DNA of 5,172 bases from Planctomycetota bacterium (lineage in GTDB: Bacteria > Planctomycetota > Phycisphaerae > Phycisphaerales > Phycisphaeraceae). Below are positions 1 through 5,172 of the stretch, piece by piece. Each line of letters opens with the position of its first letter. The stretch's first letter is position 1. The translations under genes and the position numbers were made by a program. The DNA lies in assembly GCA_029267795.1 (NCBI GenBank), contig JAJUHR010000151.1, forward strand, positions 1-5,172. The letters are read 5' to 3'. Under the pieces are notes generated by a model. That model did no database searches. It saw only the letters and a program-made list of their open reading frames with translations, and was not told the DNA's origin.

Positions 1-112
1 GCAGCCGGTGGACCCGCCCCGCGCTCGCAAACGCGCTAATCCGCGGCGACCACCGCCCGATCAGCGATCGGCTCAGCCCCACCACCAGGATCACCGCCGT
101 CGGACGCGCCAT
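1..112 (-). CDS. eboF: EboF-like phosphodiesterase/alkaline phosphatase superfamily protein, N-terminal fragment
   Basis: An ATG at 112-110 opens a frame that runs without a stop to the window edge, giving 37 codons. The visible protein begins MARPTAVILVVGLSRSLIG and continues with WSPRISAFASAGRV. A hydrophobic strand, VVGL, then (S/T)PxxSxFAxxG is how EboF proteins and related type I phosphodiesterases/nucleotide pyrophosphatases begin; the catalytic Thr/Ser and metal ligands would lie beyond the edge. It starts 13 nt after the eboC stop, with AAGGG overlapping that stop as a plausible ribosome site, so it is the next gene of the operon. The classical metal-binding Asp of the family's first strand is not seen: the position is Val-Val-Gly, which I believe is usual for EboF. 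The assignment rests on a short N-terminus and on context. Confidence 0.66.
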   Translation of the reverse strand, partial: MARPTAVILVVGLSRSLIGRWSPRISAFASAGRVHRL

Positions 113-125
113 CCCAGCCCAACCC

Positions 126-1019
126 TTACGTTCCCGCCACCCGCCGCTGCCCAAGCACCGTCAGCCCAAAGCACCCCGCCGCCGCCCAGGCCGCCCTCGG
201 CCATCCAACCAGCACCAGAAAATACGCGTCGAGCAGGCATATCCCCGCCAACCACCCTCGCACCGCCAGATTCACTCGCGGCGGATCGCCCACCAAGTGA
301 CGCGCCGCCGCCGCCGACCAGCCGACCAGCACCGCACCCGCCGCCAAAGCCCACCGCCAATCCGATGCCGGAACCACCGCCCACGCCGCCGGACCCGCCA
401 GCACCACCAACGCTGCGAACCACCCCCGCCGCCTTCCAGCCAACCGAGGCTCACCCCTCGCCGTCAACGTCACGCCCACGATGTAGCACCCCAGCACCGC
501 CGCAGGGCCCAGCGCGGCCTTCCACACCCCTGTGTCTTCGAGCGGCCTCACCGCCGCCGCCGAAAACAAATAAACCAGTCCTCGCGCTGCCCCCATGACC
601 GCCGCCGATACCGCCGTCAGCCGGTGCAGCAGGTTGTATCCCACGATGGCCGCCACCAGCGCGCCCGCCCACAGCATCGCCTGTGCTCCCAGCGATCCAG
701 CCACGGTTAGCCCAACTGCCAAGCACGCCGCGCTGAACACAAACGCCGATCGCACGCCGACCCGGCCCGAGGGGATCGGCCTCTCCGGTCGGTGCAGCCG
801 ATCGACCGCAGCGTCCAGCGCGTCGTTCATGGCCATCCCGCCACAATACACCACCACCACCACCACCCCAGCCGCCGTGAACACCAACCACGGGAACCGC
901 CCGCCCCCCACACCGAGCGCCACCCCCACCAACACGTTTGAGGCACAGGTCGGCAGGTTCGACACGCGGACCAGTTCAGCGTAATCGAGCGCCCGCGCTA
1001 ACCACCCGCCCCTCCACAC
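126..1019 (-). CDS. eboC: EboC, UbiA-like membrane prenyltransferase
   Basis: This is a polytopic membrane protein of the UbiA prenyltransferase superfamily, 297 aa from the GTG chosen at 1019. The first Asp-rich motif is intact: NDALDAAVD at residues 65-73, followed by RPERPIPSGRV (77-87), the usual UbiA signature that binds the Mg-diphosphate of a prenyl donor. A YNLLHR block (128-133) matches the YxxxKR-type motif, and MGAARGLVYL follows. The second Asp-rich motif of ubiquinone/menaquinone enzymes is not seen; the matching loop reads TLTARGE (184-190), then an Arg-rich turn. Hydrophobic helices fill the rest, the first marked helix being about 44-63. The open frame extends upstream to 1250, but the N-terminal part there is a shadow of eboE, and conserved sequence (ALDYAELVRVSNLPT) begins just after the GTG. 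That start overlaps the eboE end by 22 nt, with AAGG close upstream, suggesting coupled translation. In ebo clusters the substrate is unknown. Confidence 0.87.
   Translation of the reverse strand: MWRGGWLARALDYAELVRVSNLPTCASNVLVGVALGVGGGRFPWLVFTAAGVVVVVVYCGGMAMNDALDAAVDRLHRPERPIPSGRVGVRSAFVFSAACLAVGLTVAGSLGAQAMLWAGALVAAIVGYNLLHRLTAVSAAVMGAARGLVYLFSAAAVRPLEDTGVWKAALGPAAVLGCYIVGVTLTARGEPRLAGRRRGWFAALVVLAGPAAWAVVPASDWRWALAAGAVLVGWSAAAARHLVGDPPRVNLAVRGWLAGICLLDAYFLVLVGWPRAAWAAAGCFGLTVLGQRRVAGT
849..866 (-). repeat. (GTG)6 trinucleotide run inside eboC
   Basis: Six tandem GTG codons on the minus strand (CAC on the plus strand) encode six consecutive valines in the first marked membrane helix of EboC, about 12 residues before the NDxxDxxxD motif. 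The repeat is exact and in frame. Such runs can gain or lose units by replication slippage; a change of whole units would keep the frame and alter helix length. Confidence 0.85.
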
Positions 1020-2206
1020 GCCTTGGGCTTCTGACCCGCCAGCCAACGCAGCTCTCCCGCGATTCCCCTCGCCAGCCCTTCGCCCCGCAACGACGCCGGC
1101 AACACCCCCCAAGCGTACGTCTCCACCTCGAAATGTCGAATCCCATCCACCGGCCGAATCGCCTCGATGCATCCGGCGATCTGCTCCGCCGTGGTTCTCA
1201 GCAGCCCACACCGTTCGATAAACACCGGCAGGTGAAAGTGGACCCTCCACTCGCCCGCACGAAGCACACCAGCCCGGTACGCTTCGATCGCCTCGGGCAG
1301 GTCCTCGAAAAACACCAACCCCTCGTCGCCTGGATTCGTTCGAACCACGGTTTGGTGCAGATACCGGTCTTCGCAGAACGCCTCGAGCTGCTCAACCGCC
1401 CCCGTTCGCTCACCCTCCTCCATCCGTTCGAAATCCACCCGCAGCGCCGAGGACACCTGCACTTTCCCGATCCGGATACCCGCGCCCCGATACCGCCCGA
1501 TCACCCGCTCCTGGTCTTCAAACATCACCGCCGCGTGACAGATATCGTGGCACACCCGCACGTGCTCGCGGACGCGCGCCTCTTCGCCCCCGCACAACAG
1601 CCGCTCTTCGAAAAACCGCACCACCTCCTCGCTTCGGCCCAGCCAGCACCCAGGCTCCGGCTCCAGGTCGACGTGGATCAGCTTCCCCGTTTCCTGCCGG
1701 AGACGGTGCAACGCTTCCACCACAACCCGCAGCTGGCCCACAGCCCGTTCCAGCGCGCCCGAGAACTCCAAAACATCAGCCCTCCACCCCACCGGCAGGG
1801 TCGAGATGCTCCCCTCATCATCCCCCGACAGCAATCCAGCCAGAATCTTCGCCAGGTCGATCGTGTACCGCGCCCGCCGAGGGTCAGCCCAATTCGGCTC
1901 GTACACGCGGCGCTTCACCACCAGCTTGTGGAAATCCCCGTAAGGAAACCCGTTGATCGTGAAAACACGCAGCCCCCGCTCCCCCAACCAACCCGCCAAC
2001 TCCCCGACGCGATCCCGCTCCAGCACCTCCCGCGCCACACCCGCCGGCAACCACAACCCTAACCCCAGCACGCCCCCCGGGCACTCGGCTCGCCTTACCG
2101 CCGCAGCGTGCCGCTCCAACTCGGCCAGCAGCCCCTCGTAGCTCCACGCCGGGTGTACGTTCGTGCAGTATCCAACGACCGTGCCTGGACCCAAAAGATC
2201 GCGCAT
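998..2206 (-). CDS. eboE: EboE, xylose-isomerase-like TIM-barrel protein
   Basis: A 402-aa protein of the sugar phosphate isomerase/epimerase (xylose isomerase-like TIM barrel) fold, recognised as EboE from GYCTNVHPAWSYE at residues 12-24, the family's N-terminal signature. Other blocks rich in potential metal and substrate ligands are TINGFPYGDFH (83-93), HVDLEPEPG (178-186), VCHDICHAAVMFED (218-231), GKVQVSSAL (247-255), HFHLPVF (323-329) and ETYAW (362-366). The regular alternation of such blocks with helices is as expected for a barrel with an active-site divalent metal. The start is ATG 2206. A GTG at 2239 would add 11 residues, but these are encoded by an inserted palindromic element and are not family-like. 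No good Shine-Dalgarno precedes 2206; the element end (TTAGAG) sits in its place. The C-terminus (KPKACGGAGG) overlaps eboC. The reaction is not known; 'metabolite traffic protein' is the usual database wording. Confidence 0.9.
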   Translation of the reverse strand: MRDLLGPGTVVGYCTNVHPAWSYEGLLAELERHAAAVRRAECPGGVLGLGLWLPAGVAREVLERDRVGELAGWLGERGLRVFTINGFPYGDFHKLVVKRRVYEPNWADPRRARYTIDLAKILAGLLSGDDEGSISTLPVGWRADVLEFSGALERAVGQLRVVVEALHRLRQETGKLIHVDLEPEPGCWLGRSEEVVRFFEERLLCGGEEARVREHVRVCHDICHAAVMFEDQERVIGRYRGAGIRIGKVQVSSALRVDFERMEEGERTGAVEQLEAFCEDRYLHQTVVRTNPGDEGLVFFEDLPEAIEAYRAGVLRAGEWRVHFHLPVFIERCGLLRTTAEQIAGCIEAIRPVDGIRHFEVETYAWGVLPASLRGEGLARGIAGELRWLAGQKPKACGGAGG

Positions 2207-2217
2207 CGAATAAGGAT

Positions 2218-2320
2218 CTCTAACAAAACAGGGTGCCACACAGCAGGCCGAACCGAAGGTGAGGCTGCTGTGTGCGGAAAAACAACAGGTCGATGGTTTG
2301 GGGACTCTGTTTTGTTAGAG
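2218..2320. mobile_element. MITE-like or REP-like palindromic element between eboB and eboE
   Basis: A 103-bp element is bounded by perfect 14-bp inverted repeats, CTCTAACAAAACAG at 2218-2231 and CTGTTTTGTTAGAG at 2307-2320; allowing one mismatch extends the arms to 17 bp (16/17). Inside is a second perfect palindrome. Base composition (AT-rich arms) differs from the GC-rich genes around it. It contains no transposase and is too short to encode one, so it would be a non-autonomous element. No clear target-site duplication is visible. It lies in the one long gap of the operon and ends 11 bp before the eboE ATG. Alternatives are a regulatory mRNA structure native to the operon, or a REP/BIME-type repeat spread by a REP-associated transposase. 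Confidence 0.6.
2237..2274. repeat. Inner 10-bp hairpin of the palindromic element
   Basis: CACACAGCAG (2237-2246) and CTGCTGTGTG (2265-2274) are perfect reverse complements separated by 18 nt. On the transcribed strand the loop contains CCTTCGG, which can fold further. Nested within the outer 14-bp arms it makes a two-level stem in RNA. There is no T-run directly after the stem in either direction (on the mRNA strand TTTT appears only about 8 nt later), so I do not call it an intrinsic terminator, though it could slow polymerase or protect an RNA end. Confidence 0.7.
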
Positions 2321-2428
2321 CCTCTAAGCACACCCATCCCTAGACCGCCCCAGCCCGCCCGCACCGCGCCCCTCCACAACCCCAATGCCCCCCTCAGCCG
2401 ATCAGCCCCACGCTCGCACCCCAACGCC
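2321..2428 (-). other. G-rich non-coding spacer with G-quadruplex potential
   Basis: This is the part of the eboB-eboE gap not taken by the palindromic element. I see no convincing gene in it. On the transcribed strand it is strongly G-rich. At 2333-2360 five G-tracts of at least three are separated by 1, 3, 7 and 2 nt, which satisfies the usual intramolecular quadruplex rule, and further GGGG runs follow nearer eboB. If it folds, it would lie in the mRNA between eboB and eboE. Confidence 0.45.
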
Positions 2429-3238
2429 TCACACCCCATCTAAATGAAACTTCGGGCACTGCCCCAGAAATCGGGCCGGGTTCTCGTACAGCAGCCGCTC
2501 AATCACCTGTAGCGAATGCCCACGCCGCGCCATCTCCATCCGCAGCTTCGGCACCGCCAAAGGGTCGCTGTGGCCCCAGTCGCCCGCCGAGTTCGCCCAC
2601 AGCCGCTCGTGCCCGTACGTCTCGACGATGTCCGCGGCACGCTGTGGCGTGCACTTCGAATCCGGGTACAGCGTGATCCCCGCCCAAAACCCCGCGTCCA
2701 ACACCATCTTCACCGTGTGCTCCTCCACGTGATCGATCAGCACCCGCTCCGGGTCTACGTTCGCGTTCCTCCGGATCGCATCCACAATCAGCCGCGTGCC
2801 CTTGAGCTTGTCCTCCAGGTGCGGCGTGTGCACGAGGATCAGCTGCCCCAGCCGGTCCGCTAGCGCCACCTGCTCCTCGAAAATCGCCAGCTCGTTGACC
2901 GTGTTCTTGTTCAGCCCGATCTCGCCGATCCCCAACACATTGGGCTTTGAAATAAACCCCGGGATCAGCTCCATCACCTCGCGGGCAAACGTCACGTCCT
3001 CAGATTCCTTAGGGTTGACGCTCAGCCAGCAGTAGTGCCGGATCCCGTACGCAGCCGCCCGCCGCGGCTCGTGCTCCGTCAACTGCCGGAAATAGTCGTA
3101 AAACCCCTGCGCCGAGCTGCGATCGAACCCCGCCCAAAACGCCGGCTCAGTCACCGCCACGCACCCCGCCTGCCCCATGCTGCGGTAGTCATCGGTCGTC
3201 CGGGATACCATGTGGATGTGCGGGTCGATGTACCTCAT
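2429..3238 (-). CDS. eboB: EboB, TatD-family metal-dependent hydrolase
   Basis: A 269-aa amidohydrolase-superfamily protein close to TatD nucleases. The metal-binding residues are visible in order: DPHIH (H7 and H9), GIGEIGLN with E106, LVHTPH with H137, LIDHVEEHT with H170, and SAGDWGHSD with D220. This is the normal TatD set and length (TatD proteins are about 260 aa), so the enzyme is probably active as a phosphoesterase or other hydrolase in the cytoplasm. Its substrate in ebo clusters is not known. The start ATG 3238 overlaps the preceding gene's TGA as ATGA, with GGGAAGAAG about 8 nt upstream, so translation of the two is probably coupled. The conserved sequence begins right at this start (MRYIDPHIHM). 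It ends at TGA 2431-2429, before the long spacer. Identification as EboB rather than a housekeeping TatD rests on its place among eboD, eboE and eboC and on the EPAFWAGFDR block. Confidence 0.9.
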   Translation of the reverse strand: MRYIDPHIHMVSRTTDDYRSMGQAGCVAVTEPAFWAGFDRSSAQGFYDYFRQLTEHEPRRAAAYGIRHYCWLSVNPKESEDVTFAREVMELIPGFISKPNVLGIGEIGLNKNTVNELAIFEEQVALADRLGQLILVHTPHLEDKLKGTRLIVDAIRRNANVDPERVLIDHVEEHTVKMVLDAGFWAGITLYPDSKCTPQRAADIVETYGHERLWANSAGDWGHSDPLAVPKLRMEMARRGHSLQVIERLLYENPARFLGQCPKFHLDGV

Positions 3239-3582
3239 GGCCCCATCTTCTTCCCCTTGCCAACCGGACGACTCGCGTTCCCGTACGCTCCGCCGGCTGC
3301 CTTGCCTAAGGCTTTGGGAATCGGTCGGCTGGTCGGGTCACTCAGCAGCTTTAGCACACGCTCCACCCGCCTCGGCCGCCCGTCCGCCAGCAAACACAAC
3401 GCCTCCCGCAAGGCCGCGACCCGATAATCCTCACCGCCCGCCCGCCCCGAAGGACGCGACCGGTCCACCCGGTCCAGGAACGCCGCCACGTCCAGCAGCT
3501 TCCCCCGGTGCTCAAGGAAATAAGCCTCGACCACCTGGTCGCGTGACATCGGGCAGGAATATTTCTTGTCCTTGCTTGGCAT
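3235..3582 (-). CDS. Small conserved-looking helical protein of unknown function, within the ebo operon
   Basis: I cannot assign a function. From ATG 3582 the product has 115 residues. Residues 12-43 (MSRDQVVEAYFLEHRGKLLD, then VAAFLDRVDRSR) and 51-82 (EDYRVAALREALCLLADGRP, then RRVERVLKLLSD) read as two amphipathic helical blocks rich in charged residues; the tail (84-115) is Gly/Pro/Lys-rich and basic, probably disordered. There is no signal peptide, membrane segment or Cys/His metal site. It is cytosolic by appearance. Coding reality is supported by its ATGA junction with eboB and by the protein-like pattern. It sits 84 nt after eboD. It is not a typical EboA, which is about twice as long. 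A TTG at 3624 would add 14 residues (MGVRAGGSVLGATV) that look non-conserved; an internal ATG at 3549 is a third option. No strong Shine-Dalgarno decides between them. Confidence 0.78.
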   Translation of the reverse strand: MPSKDKKYSCPMSRDQVVEAYFLEHRGKLLDVAAFLDRVDRSRPSGRAGGEDYRVAALREALCLLADGRPRRVERVLKLLSDPTSRPIPKALGKAAGGAYGNASRPVGKGKKMGP

Positions 3583-3654
3583 AACGGTCGCGCCCAAGAC
3601 AGATCCCCCCGCCCGGACCCCCAAAACAGCCCACGCACCTTCGATGTTATGCCA
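3577..3654. repeat. 9-bp inverted repeat spanning the start codon of the small gene
   Basis: TGGCATAAC (3577-3585) and GTTATGCCA (3646-3654) are perfect reverse complements with a 60-nt loop. On the mRNA the downstream arm contains the ATG at 3582-3580, so pairing would bury the start codon. The loop is G-rich (GGGGG, GGG and GGGGGG runs at about 3604-3625). It could be a translational control structure or chance. Confidence 0.4.
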
Positions 3655-3666
3655 GATAGGTCAGCC

Positions 3667-4806
3667 CTACACCACCGCAGCCGCCTGGCTCAGGCGATCG
3701 ATCGCCGCACGCATCCGATCCCGGTCGATCGTGTAGACCTCCACGGGCTGGCCGATCCCGCGCAGCAGCGTTACGCACAACGGCCGGCCCAGGTGGTGGG
3801 CAAACTCGTCCAACCCTTCGAGCAATCGTTCGTGCTCGCCCATCGCCTCATCGAACAACCGCAGCCCCAGCCCCGACAGGCACCCCTTGATCCGCTCCCC
3901 AACCTCCGGCGCCAGCAGCCCTACCTCCATGCAATACGTCACGTCCAGCGCGATCCCCATCGCCACCGCTTCCCCGTGCCTGAGCCGAAAGCCGCTGACC
4001 TGCTCCAGCTTGTGCGCCGCCCAGTGCCCAAAGTCCAGCGGCCGGGCGTGCGCCGTTTCGAAAGGATCTCCCCCATCTACGATGTGCCGCACGTGCAGCT
4101 CCGCCGATCGCCTTAGCACCGGCCCCGCCACACTCATGTCCCGCTTGCGGATCGCCTCCACCCGACGGGCGACTTGCTCAAAAAGCGTCCGGTCTTTCAC
4201 CAGCCCCACCTTCACCACCTCGCTGAACCCGCTGATCCAGTCCGGATCGGACAAGCTCGCCAGAAACCGTTCGTCGTGAATCACCGCCCAAGGCGGGCTA
4301 AAAGTACCCAAAAAATTCTTCACCCCAAACGCGTTCACGCCGTTCTTGACTCCAACCCCGGAATCCGCCTGCGACAGCGTCGTCGTCGGCAGCCGCACCA
4401 GCCGCACCCCACGGTGGCACAACGCCGCAGCGAACCCCACCGCGTCCAGCACCGCCCCGCCCCCGATCGCCACGACAGACGAACGCCGGCACAGCCCCGC
4501 GTCGTGGATCGACCGGCACACCCGCTCCACCACCTTCCAATCGTTCTTGCACACTTCCCCACCGGGCATCGGCCAGACCGCCCCCGCCAGCCTCAACCGC
4601 CCCCCCAACGCCCGGAAATACCCCTGGACCTGGTCGCCCAACCCCGGCCAGCCATCCAATACCCCTTGATCCACAAACACCAACACCCGCCCCGGTTCGT
4701 CCTCCTGACCTTCCATCAGCTCGGCCAGGGTCGGGTTCGAGGGGTCCAGGACCCCAACGGTCCAGCGGATACGGTGCGGATACGTGACGGTTAGAAGCTC
4801 GTCCAA
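3667..4806 (-). CDS. eboD: EboD, 3-dehydroquinate synthase-like sugar-phosphate cyclase
   Basis: A 379-aa member of the dehydroquinate synthase/sugar-phosphate cyclase superfamily, which uses NAD and a divalent metal to cyclise a sugar phosphate. The NAD-binding GGGAVLD (115-121), the PTTTLSQADSGVGVKNGVN run (140-158) and GVKNFLGTF (161-169) are present. The three metal ligands are E196 (SEVVK), H261 (FGHWAAH) and H277 (LRHGEAV), with the same 16-residue gap between the two His as in authentic dehydroquinate synthase; K199 and H265 are also kept. The Asn normally three residues before the first metal His is Asp (D258), and the usual Arg four residues before that is Ala, so the substrate is probably not DAHP. 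Start: no ATG or GTG occurs in frame between the upstream TAG and the conserved VTYPHRIRW; a TTG at 4806 has GGAG 7 nt upstream. The gene heads the operon. EboD is favoured over AroB by its neighbours. Confidence 0.9.
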   Translation of the reverse strand: MDELLTVTYPHRIRWTVGVLDPSNPTLAELMEGQEDEPGRVLVFVDQGVLDGWPGLGDQVQGYFRALGGRLRLAGAVWPMPGGEVCKNDWKVVERVCRSIHDAGLCRRSSVVAIGGGAVLDAVGFAAALCHRGVRLVRLPTTTLSQADSGVGVKNGVNAFGVKNFLGTFSPPWAVIHDERFLASLSDPDWISGFSEVVKVGLVKDRTLFEQVARRVEAIRKRDMSVAGPVLRRSAELHVRHIVDGGDPFETAHARPLDFGHWAAHKLEQVSGFRLRHGEAVAMGIALDVTYCMEVGLLAPEVGERIKGCLSGLGLRLFDEAMGEHERLLEGLDEFAHHLGRPLCVTLLRGIGQPVEVYTIDRDRMRAAIDRLSQAAAVV

Positions 4807-5086
4807 TCCCGTGCTCCAGAATTCTTCCAGCCGGCGTTGATGTCGACTCGATGAATTATCCTAGCCCGTTGATTCCGAAGAGAGGGCACCCGCACGCCGC
4901 CGGGGGTGCCGGAGGGCTGCCGGGTCCCGGGTCCCACAGGCTCTACCGCCACGGAACGTGGTATCGGACCATGCAGACAAGAAATTTCAAATTTGGACTC
5001 GAGCGCACACGATACTCCATCCGATCAGCGTCAAGAAACCTTCCAGGTCACGGATGGCCGAGTCACCCACCCAGGAAGCCCCAGTC
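4807..5086. other. Divergent intergenic region, presumed to hold promoters for the ebo operon and the rightward gene
   Basis: About 280 bp separate eboD (leftward) from a rightward start at 5087. The stretch has no convincing coding sequence. It includes an AT-rich patch (4981-4994, AAATTT twice) that stands out in this GC-rich DNA and could be part of a promoter, but I found no sigma-70-like -35/-10 pair with acceptable spacing on either strand. A GC-rich inverted repeat lies nearer eboD. Confidence 0.5.
4885..4910. repeat. GC-rich hairpin in the eboD leader
   Basis: GGCACCC (4885-4891) and GGGTGCC (4904-4910) are perfect reverse complements around a 12-nt loop, about 80 nt upstream of the eboD TTG. 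Beside it is CCGGGTCCCGGGTCCC (4920-4935), itself partly palindromic. No T-run follows the stem on either strand, so it is not a standard terminator; operator or leader structure are possible. Confidence 0.45.
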
Positions 5087-5172
5087 ATGAGCAACGCCGT
5101 GACGCCCCATCAGCCGAACCCAGCCAGCACGATCGCGTCGATCCGTCCTCGCAGCCAGCGTGACCCCCAACA
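5087..5172 (+). CDS. Start of a divergent gene, product unknown (cut by window edge)
   Basis: From ATG 5087 the frame is open to the window end, giving 28 codons. AGGAAG at 5073-5078, 8 nt upstream, is a good ribosome site. The visible residues (MSNAVTPHQPNPASTIASIR, then PRSQRDPQ) are polar and proline-rich with no signal peptide or recognisable motif, so no function is offered. An in-frame ATG at 5054 would add MAESPTQEAPV and has a weaker AGG site. It is transcribed away from the ebo operon, so it may share the intergenic control region. It is too short to be certain that it is a gene. Confidence 0.5.
   Translation, partial: MSNAVTPHQPNPASTIASIRPRSQRDPQ

Noticed and set aside
849..866. 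CRISPR or tandem-repeat array
   Set aside because: The only tandem repetition is the short GTG codon run; no spaced direct repeats were seen anywhere in the window.
1020..1250. N-terminal extension of eboC to a start at 1250
   Set aside because: This part lies entirely within eboE, reads as low-quality Gly/Arg-rich sequence, and the UbiA-like protein only begins near 1019.
8..2062. Long plus-strand open frames (for example 8-598 and 938-2062)
   Set aside because: They lie opposite well-supported minus-strand genes and encode Pro/Arg/His-rich sequence typical of antisense frames in high-GC DNA.
2237..2320. Intrinsic terminator formed by the element's hairpins
   Set aside because: No T-run directly follows the stems in either direction, and the operon continues immediately downstream.
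2095..2439. Minus-strand frame crossing the eboB-eboE gap
   Set aside because: It runs through the palindromic element and into eboE in another frame, with no family-like sequence; the gap is better read as non-coding.
5009..5034. Possible sigma-70 promoter for the ebo operon (TTGACG with TATCGT on the minus strand)
   Set aside because: The -35-like box is good, but the -10-like box is only 14 nt away and weak; not strong enough to list as a promoter.
4851..5090. Plus-strand 79-codon frame whose stop overlaps the ATG at 5087 as ATGA
   Set aside because: The ATGA junction is attractive, but the protein has no recognisable pattern, no good ribosome site was seen, and the frame crosses the GC-rich hairpin and AT-rich patch expected of a control region.

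Overview
This is a high-GC bacterial window. Almost all of it is one minus-strand operon that I recognise as an ebo cluster, the conserved secondary-metabolite-associated cluster known from cyanobacteria (linked there to scytonemin precursor export), pseudomonads, Bacteroidetes and others. The GC-rich, codon-biased genes and the small extra ORF fit a Planctomycetota/Phycisphaerae-like genome, but that assignment is only a guess from composition and gene content.

Layout, read in the direction of transcription (right to left): a divergent intergenic region (about 4807-5086); eboD, a 3-dehydroquinate synthase-like sugar-phosphate cyclase with a TTG start (4806-3667); a 115-aa helical protein of unknown function (3582-3235); eboB, a TatD-like metal hydrolase overlapping the previous gene by ATGA (3238-2429); a 222-bp spacer holding a G-rich stretch and a 103-bp element with perfect 14-bp terminal inverted repeats; eboE, a xylose-isomerase-like TIM barrel (2206-998); eboC, a UbiA-like membrane prenyltransferase overlapping eboE by 22 nt (1019-126); and the first 37 codons of a probable eboF, an alkaline-phosphatase/phosphodiesterase superfamily protein cut by the window edge (112-1). 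At the far right the start of a divergent plus-strand gene of unknown function is visible (5087-5172).

The four soluble or membrane enzymes plus EboF are usually inherited together. The working idea from other organisms is that they make or attach a small molecule, probably through a membrane lipid and a cyclitol-like or sugar-derived piece, that supports export or modification of a metabolite. The chemistry is not established. No eboA is visible here, and the 115-aa ORF occupies an unexpected slot. The most unusual items are the MITE-like palindromic element ending 11 bp before the eboE start codon, the small unknown protein, and substrate-site changes in EboD and EboC relative to their better-known enzyme families.
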